DNA from: Scleroderma bovista
Lineage: Eukaryota > Basidiomycota > Agaricomycetes > Boletales > Sclerodermataceae
Assembly: GCA_037178675.1 (NCBI GenBank)
Contig: JAYMGJ010000475.1
Coordinates: 26,060-90,059 of the forward strand
Reading direction: 5' to 3'
DNA: 64,000 bases
Shown here: piece after piece, positions 58,822 to 64,000 of the stretch
Numbering within the stretch: position 1 is the first letter of the stretch
Layout of the letters: every line of letters starts with the position of its first letter
The notes under the pieces: model-generated
Databases searched by the model: none
What the model saw: only the letters and a program-made list of their open reading frames with translations
Told to the model about the DNA's origin: nothing
Translations under genes and position numbers: made by a program

Positions 58822-60813
58822 ATGGGCACCGACACCGGGGGACTCGACCTGCTCGCCTCCCATCACTCCTACCACTACCCCCGCAACGATGCCAACGACC
58901 GCACCGACGACGCTGACGCTCATGACCTCGACATCCACTTCTCTAGCTTCATGGGCTCCACCATTCCTGTATCCAGTACTTGTCAGACGAACCTGTATTA
59001 TAGCTCCTTCTCAGACAGTCCCTGCAATGCTTTCCAAGACAATCTCACATCCTTCGGCTCATATCCTTACTCGCTGCCGGATGCTCACCTCCAGGACGGC
59101 CATCTAGACCCCAACTACGTCCTCGTATCCGAAATCCAAAACCCGTCAAACCCCACTTTTATCCACGACAGTCCTCAATTAGTCCCAAAGCCATTCCACT
59201 CCACGCATGATCTCCCCTCTACCGGACCTTCCCCAGAGCATGACTCCCCGTATCAGTCGTCCCCCTCGTCTTCTTCCTCCATCAGCTACATCTCCGCCAT
59301 GCAAGACCTCTCAAGTACCTCCAACAATCTCGCAACACGATTCCCGTCACCGCAAAAGCCATCTGGACATGCCCATACCATGCTCCCTCCAATTGTACAA
59401 TCCAATCCTGCAGACCTGGCCAGGAACGAAACCGATGTGAGCCCCTTTCTCTATACCATATATACTCTCGAGCTGATTCCGCCGCAGAGCCGTGCAGCCA
59501 ACAGGCGCATAAACGCCGGAATGTCCTCTCAGGTGGACCCTTATGCTGCTGCATATTTGCAGGAGCAGCTTGGCGAAGCGAAGTGGAACACGTTTTCTGC
59601 TCGCCTCTTTGAGCGGCGTCTTGGACCCATCAAGTCCAAGATGCGGGTCAGGGGTAAAGGTCCAAACGACGATACAAGTTCAGCGCCTGGTGCCACGGCA
59701 ATCGACTTTCTCGTAAAGGTCGAGGTCGTCAAAGAGGTCCTGCGAACTTATGTCCCGTACGTGTTCTACTGCCATTCCCACCCTTGGCGTCATTATGTTT
59801 CCGAAGTTCGGGTCTTACTTACCATATTATCATACAGGCACCCGTACAATCCCCTCAAGTCGCTGACCCATCTATTCTCCAACTGTCCGGCGGGCTTTGT
59901 CACCCTCACGCGTTCTACTATCCTCGTCCTGTCCGGCTGGTCCAATACTCAGTTCTCCTATTGGGCTCGTCGTTCCGAAGGCATATCTGTTCTTGCAGCC
60001 CATGATGACCGCCTCCACGCAGTTGCTGTGGCTCTAGACAGGCGCCTTAAAGAAGGCGGTGTGCTTATCGATGCAGTAGAAGACGGCGAAACTTACGGAA
60101 AATACAGCGAAGGCAGTCCCACTGTCACTGGCAAAGGTCTTGATATCATCATTGAACAAGTCAAGAAGCGTACTGGACTCAGTCCGTTCCTTCGTGGTAA
60201 ACATTCCAGTCTAGATCCATTCGGTTCCACGAATAGCGATAAAGACACCGGGCCTGGTTCCCCTCAAAATGCTTCTTCTGCACCGGTTTACATGCCCACT
60301 TTCCAAGCAATGGAGTACACTCATTCCCCAGCAATCGCCCTTTCGGACTCGACGTCCACTCGACGATCGAAGAAAAAGAGGCGGATAAGTTTAGCGGACT
60401 CTGTCTCGTCATATGCCAGTTCAAGCGCGTTGGCCTCGGAGAAATCCGACTTTGGCGAAGGAACAATTAACCGGTATAGCCTGGTTTTCTCCGAGAATCG
60501 TCTGACACCAGATCAGGAGAGCGTGTCGTCCTCAGACATGCAACCTGTTTCACCGCCTTCCATCACTCTACCACAGCTTCTTGGCCGTTCGCGCGGTATT
60601 GGTATAGTAGGTGACAGGGGACTAAGCCCTTATGAACTGTCCTCACACAGCTCCATGATGGCGCATAGCGCTGAGGAAGAGCGCCCTGAATATTTCCCTG
60701 TCTCCAACTCACGGTCAGACTTTGAAATCTCCGACACGGAGAGTGGTCCTAGGAGACGGCATTGTGGGATTCCACCCAGAAATGTCGAAAAGCGACGGAA
60801 GTTAAGCATCTGA
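58822..60813 (+). CDS. Large unrecognised protein, Ser/Pro rich, with two frame-preserving introns
   Basis: One frame is open from ATG 58822 to TGA 60811-60813, 663 codons. Inside it are two intron-like segments with good signals: 59437-59487 (51 nt, GTGAGC...CCGCAG) and 59757-59837 (81 nt, GTACGT...ATACAG). Removing both leaves 619 residues and gives the smoother joins ETDSRAANRR and TYVPHPYNPLKSL. The N-terminal third is low-complexity. A folded block follows: SQVDPYAAAYLQEQLGEAKW, RLFERRLGPIKSKMRV, IDFLVKVEVVKEVLRTYVP, LKSLTHLFSNCPAGFVTLTR, STILVLSGWSNTQFSYWARR. The tail has NLS-like RRSKKKRR and ends VEKRRKLSI. I do not recognise the family; a nuclear, possibly transcriptional role is inference. 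Confidence 0.75.
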   Translation: MGTDTGGLDLLASHHSYHYPRNDANDRTDDADAHDLDIHFSSFMGSTIPVSSTCQTNLYYSSFSDSPCNAFQDNLTSFGSYPYSLPDAHLQDGHLDPNYVLVSEIQNPSNPTFIHDSPQLVPKPFHSTHDLPSTGPSPEHDSPYQSSPSSSSSISYISAMQDLSSTSNNLATRFPSPQKPSGHAHTMLPPIVQSNPADLARNETDVSPFLYTIYTLELIPPQSRAANRRINAGMSSQVDPYAAAYLQEQLGEAKWNTFSARLFERRLGPIKSKMRVRGKGPNDDTSSAPGATAIDFLVKVEVVKEVLRTYVPYVFYCHSHPWRHYVSEVRVLLTILSYRHPYNPLKSLTHLFSNCPAGFVTLTRSTILVLSGWSNTQFSYWARRSEGISVLAAHDDRLHAVAVALDRRLKEGGVLIDAVEDGETYGKYSEGSPTVTGKGLDIIIEQVKKRTGLSPFLRGKHSSLDPFGSTNSDKDTGPGSPQNASSAPVYMPTFQAMEYTHSPAIALSDSTSTRRSKKKRRISLADSVSSYASSSALASEKSDFGEGTINRYSLVFSENRLTPDQESVSSSDMQPVSPPSITLPQLLGRSRGIGIVGDRGLSPYELSSHSSMMAHSAEEERPEYFPVSNSRSDFEISDTESGPRRRHCGIPPRNVEKRRKLSI

Positions 60814-61226
60814 CCACTTCTCTTGCTCCCGCCCTTACCCAGGTACCAAAAAAGGCTTTCCCGATGAGGTCTTGTGTGCTATGCTCTCCTTGGCACTTAC
60901 CTGTATACGAAGCTCGTTCCGCTGTCATGCTATGGATAATTTCCGTTCTCTCATCTCATGTTTGTTTTATGCTTGCGTTCCATCGCTTCTCCCTTCATGT
61001 GTTGCTACACTGTTAATTTGTACTAGTACGAACTGCATTCCTGGCCTCCATTCTCAGTACATTACTCTGCATTCCAGCTCCCCGAAGATCTGCGTTGCTC
61101 GTAATCGTTGTGTAGTTTTAGGACACAGTCATGTATGAATGAAAATGTTTCCCGAGTTCGATTTGATCAGGGGCGGTACTACTTTCGCGAGAGATCGTGC
61201 AAGGCCCTGTCCGCGCGCTGCTCGGG
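60814..61226. other. Intergenic region, no gene seen
   Basis: About 410 bp between two plus-strand genes; pyrimidine-rich, with no conserved frame. Confidence 0.4.
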
Positions 61227-61530
61227 ATGACGGCAGAACACATGTTCTCCTTGAACATTGGCCACCTTATAGTCGCGTTCACTGCCCTGTTTTTTCTCGT
61301 CGCGAGTTATGCAGTGCTCCTGAGTGCATTCCTTCCATCGACAGGGATCTACGTGTGTCGCTTTTTTCGCCAGCGGCATTACATGTTTTCTGACGTATAG
61401 ATCGCACCAGTTGCTCGATATCCTTGCACAGGATACCCACTACAAATACTTTGTTCTCTTGCTCATACCCACCAGTTCGTATTTTGTCATCGCTAATTGG
61501 GTGGGCTGGCAGTATTACCAGAACTCGTGA
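61227..61530 (+). CDS. Small two-span membrane protein, PIG-Y-like
   Basis: ATG 61227 starts MTAEHMFSLNIGHLIVAFTA, a strong first membrane span (LFFLVASYAVLLSAFLP). After an intron (best model 61355-61401, giving GIYVSHQLLDIL) the second half reads AQDTHYKYFVLLLIPTSSYF then VIANWVGWQYYQNS, a second span ending in an aromatic/amide-rich tail. Size, topology and the YF...W.GWxxYxN end resemble PIG-Y/Eri1-type subunits of the GPI-GlcNAc transferase, which starts GPI-anchor synthesis on the ER. An alternative acceptor after GCACAG would shorten the loop. Family assignment is by pattern only. About 85 residues. Confidence 0.5.
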
Positions 61531-61919
61531 CAACACTGCACATGTACGTTTTCTTTACCCCCCTTAGCCACAATCTATTGAATTTTGTGGCAGTCTTGGG
61601 GACATATCGAGCTCGGGATCAAGCTCACACCTGCCATGCAGCTGATCGTAAGTGATACTAGGAGGCACTCCAACTCAGCATTCATATACAGTCGACTGCG
61701 TTATAGCTGGTCGTGTGGACCGGCAAGCTGTGGATCAGTCAACAGAGGATGGTCATAAATCCTATCCATACGGGCATACGATACACAACGAGGGTGTAGC
61801 ATAGGAAGTTCAGGGTACTCCGAATAAATACGACGGCAAGCCAACGCACATACATACATAAATGAGGTCCCTGCCAACTGACAGTGTCCCATGGAGCACA
61901 ACATCATGACACGACGCCT
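61531..61919. other. Intergenic region between convergent genes
   Basis: About 390 bp between the PIG-Y-like stop and the SFI1 stop. No frame or RNA gene of note. Confidence 0.4.
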
Positions 61920-64000
61920 TCATGGTGGCTCAGGTGATCTGGATTTCTCAGTGGGTGGCCGGGACCTCATTCGGACTTGTCGCAGCTCATGCCACAATCG
62001 ACTCCGTTCTGGCTCACCCTGACGAACGGGGCTTGGACTAGATGCTCTTACATATGAGGATTTCGACCGCGTGGGGCTGGGGTTACGTCCCCCACCGAAT
62101 TTTGGCCTCGGCGACTGTGATGGCTCGTCGGTAGCTAGTGTCGAACGCCTGGACCTAGCAGGACTGGAATCTCGTACTCCCCGACTAGACAACTTTGGAC
62201 GGGCACGAGGTACAGGCTCGGCAGATACACGAGTCGATAGGAGACTTGCAATGCCAGCTCTGGGAGTACGGGCAGTTGAGCGTATTGCAGGGCGGCTTGG
62301 ACCCGCATCTGATTCTTCTGTTTCAGGTTCTGCACGCACGGCTCGGCGGGGGAAAGCATTACGACTTCCAACCGGCACAAGCGGACCAGGAGATTTCGAA
62401 GTAGCCGCAGGCTGTCCTGGAACGGCTGGGGGCAAGCGAAGGTATCTGGCCCGACTGCACGGGAATCATCAATAAATCATTGGGACCTGCACACTTCAAA
62501 ACGTACGCGATTTCTTTTAGATGCCTTTTTACTTTATGTGCTTGGTGCCATTTTTCAAATGCTCGTGCTGAGAAAAATTAAGAACATAATCCATTAATTG
62601 GAAATGTCACTTACACAGGACTGCCCTAGCATGCACTTCACGCGCCTTCTTTGCTTGCAAAGCTTGCGGCATGGCCGCTCGCCATTTCCCCCAAATTTTG
62701 TGTTTCAATCGAAAGGTGCGGAAGCGGATAGCTGGAAGGGACTTTTAAGTAGCTGTGAGTAAAGAACAAGACCGAAAGGAATATAATGCAATGCACACCT
62801 TTGTATTCGCTAGCCATATTCCGAAAGCGCGGAAAAGAAGATTCCTTTGACACTGTACTGCTACCTGACTTGCCTAGCACAACGTCAACCAGTTGGAACT
62901 GCGGATAGCATACAAACCCACAATAGGTCTCAACTTTTCGCGGATATACTTCTCCCGCCACTTATCCCAGGCAACCTGTACGGCTGCCCGATCGAATCGA
63001 AGCTCCTTATCGCGCAATAAAACCCGCCTTTGATGGCGGGAACGAGTAGCCGCAAGCCAACGGTGGAAAATACGACGCATAGTTTCTAAAAAATTGCTGA
63101 ATAAGTGGTCGCGCGACAAGAGAAATGTCGCACCAGCCCGCTTGATATCAAGATGACTCTCCATCAGACTAAGATCTTCGACATGCCTTAAACAGACATT
63201 CTTCCATTTGTTGAAAGCGAGCCTGGGTCATCAATAAGTAGCAGTCAACCGACGCAGGTGTCCTACGCACGTCATCAAAGCATGTGAACGCTTTTGACCC
63301 ACTTCTAGCTCCCTCAATTTTATTTCAATGACACGATTTGTCCACCGATTCAATGCATTCCCCATCAGTCGCTGAGTACGAGGTAAGATGGACGTCAGGT
63401 GATTCCAGGGAAAGATACCCACCGTAGTGACTCGCTCAATAATTTGTTGCTCAGCCATCCGAAGTGATTGTCTTCGAATTGCCTTTCGTTTCCAAACTAA
63501 TGAAAGAGTATGAGTAATCAAATATGTACAACAGTGAAAATTCATACCCGTCATATAAACCTGGAGTTTCTGGATTTCGAGGATCCTAAGTTTTTCCAAT
63601 CGCTTCTTCATCTCCAGCTTACATCTCCATGATCTGAGCATTCGCCTCTGGACAAAGAATTTCTCCACCATCCTGGCGTGTTTCAACAGCTTGAGCTTTG
63701 TGCGCAATTGTATCCGCCACATGACAAGGGTATTATACTGTACACGCGCCTGATGATGCTGGATAGCAAATGCATAGCGATTTTGATGGATGGTGTACAT
63801 TTGATGCCATTGTCGAAGAGCAGATGCTACAACATACGAATTAGATCGCATAGAAAATGCCATAGCATAATCTGAAGGCCACGTGAGTAAAGGTCACGAG
63901 AGGAAGCACATTCCAGACCAACCTTGAAGATGTCGCAATTCACGTATCCGCTCTTGCCAAGTTGACCAAACATTCTTAAGAAGACGCAGGTCTCTTACCC
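61920..64000 (-). CDS. SFI1: Sfi1-repeat centrin-binding protein (5' end outside window)
   Basis: Sfi1 forms the centrin-decorated filament of the spindle pole body half-bridge. The minus strand carries a series of helical repeats with a central Trp about every 30-35 residues: ALRQWHQMYTIHQNR, LVMWRIQLRTKLKLLKHA, MLRSWRCKLEMKKRLEKL, ALNRWTNRVIEIKLREL, IFHRWLAATRSRHQRR and VAWDKWREKYIREKLR. This is the Sfi1 consensus (A-x7-LL-x3-F/L-x2-W-K/R). Then WRAAMPQALQAKKAREVHAR and a disordered Ser/Pro/Arg tail (RARPKLSSRGVRDSSPARSR, SPSPVRQGE) ending RSPEPP at 61920-61922; SP sites there are likely Cdk targets, as in yeast Sfi1. The gene runs beyond 64000. Several short introns. Confidence 0.85.

Overview
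The window is nuclear DNA from a filamentous basidiomycete, most likely an Agaricomycete. Three things support this. Genes are dense and broken by many very short spliceosomal introns, mostly about 45-65 nt. The housekeeping orthologues are fungal in type. Several proteins match no family I know, as is common in mushroom-forming fungi. I found no bacterial, viral or organellar segments and no CRISPR array. CDS spans below run from start codon to stop codon with introns inside; where exon joins were worked out by hand they are given.

Layout. 0-8.2 kb: a partial gene tail, the centromere protein Mif2/CENP-C, the nonsense-mediated-decay helicase Upf1, and phosphoserine aminotransferase, which contains an 11-nt exon. 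8.2-10 kb: an RNA-gene island with tRNA-Ser(GCT) and an inverted pair of tRNA-Asn(GTT), all with tiny introns. 10-19 kb: a 2OG-Fe(II) dioxygenase, the rRNA helicase Rrp3, TRAPP-II subunit Trs130/TRAPPC10 and the mannosyltransferase Alg3. 19-26 kb: a Zn2Cys6 transcription factor divergent from an F-box/WD40 (Cdc4/Pop1-like) protein. 26-28.7 kb: gene-poor, with one unrecognised gene and a 767-bp TA-flanked MITE.

28.8-45 kb: a compact run of alternating minus/plus genes. Most form head-to-head pairs with start codons 39-115 bp apart: PAP2 phosphatase/PPP4R2, Fyv7/eIF1, SNRNP27/mitochondrial-type protein, cap-binding Cbc2/Rpt3, and Pro3/Alg13. Trm9, NAC-alpha and Tsc1 follow.

45-64 kb: Hsp90, directly downstream of TSC1 and carrying two perfect heat-shock elements, then small unknown genes, ribosomal protein S21, a Gyp7-type RabGAP, aprataxin (Hnt3), a Gfo/Idh/MocA oxidoreductase with a 48-nt homopolymer in an intron, a short coiled-coil protein, a large unknown protein with stop-free introns, a PIG-Y-like membrane protein, and the 3' part of an Sfi1-repeat centrin-binding protein that runs off the right edge.

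Taken together this is core cell biology: chromosome segregation, RNA decay, processing and capping, translation, proteostasis, and N-glycan and lipid metabolism. I see no obvious defence, secondary-metabolite or mobile-cargo cluster. The most notable observations are gene architecture (divergent promoter array, microexon, GC-AG introns, frame-preserving introns), tRNA micro-introns with a compensatory change, the TSC1-HSP90 tandem, and the MITE.
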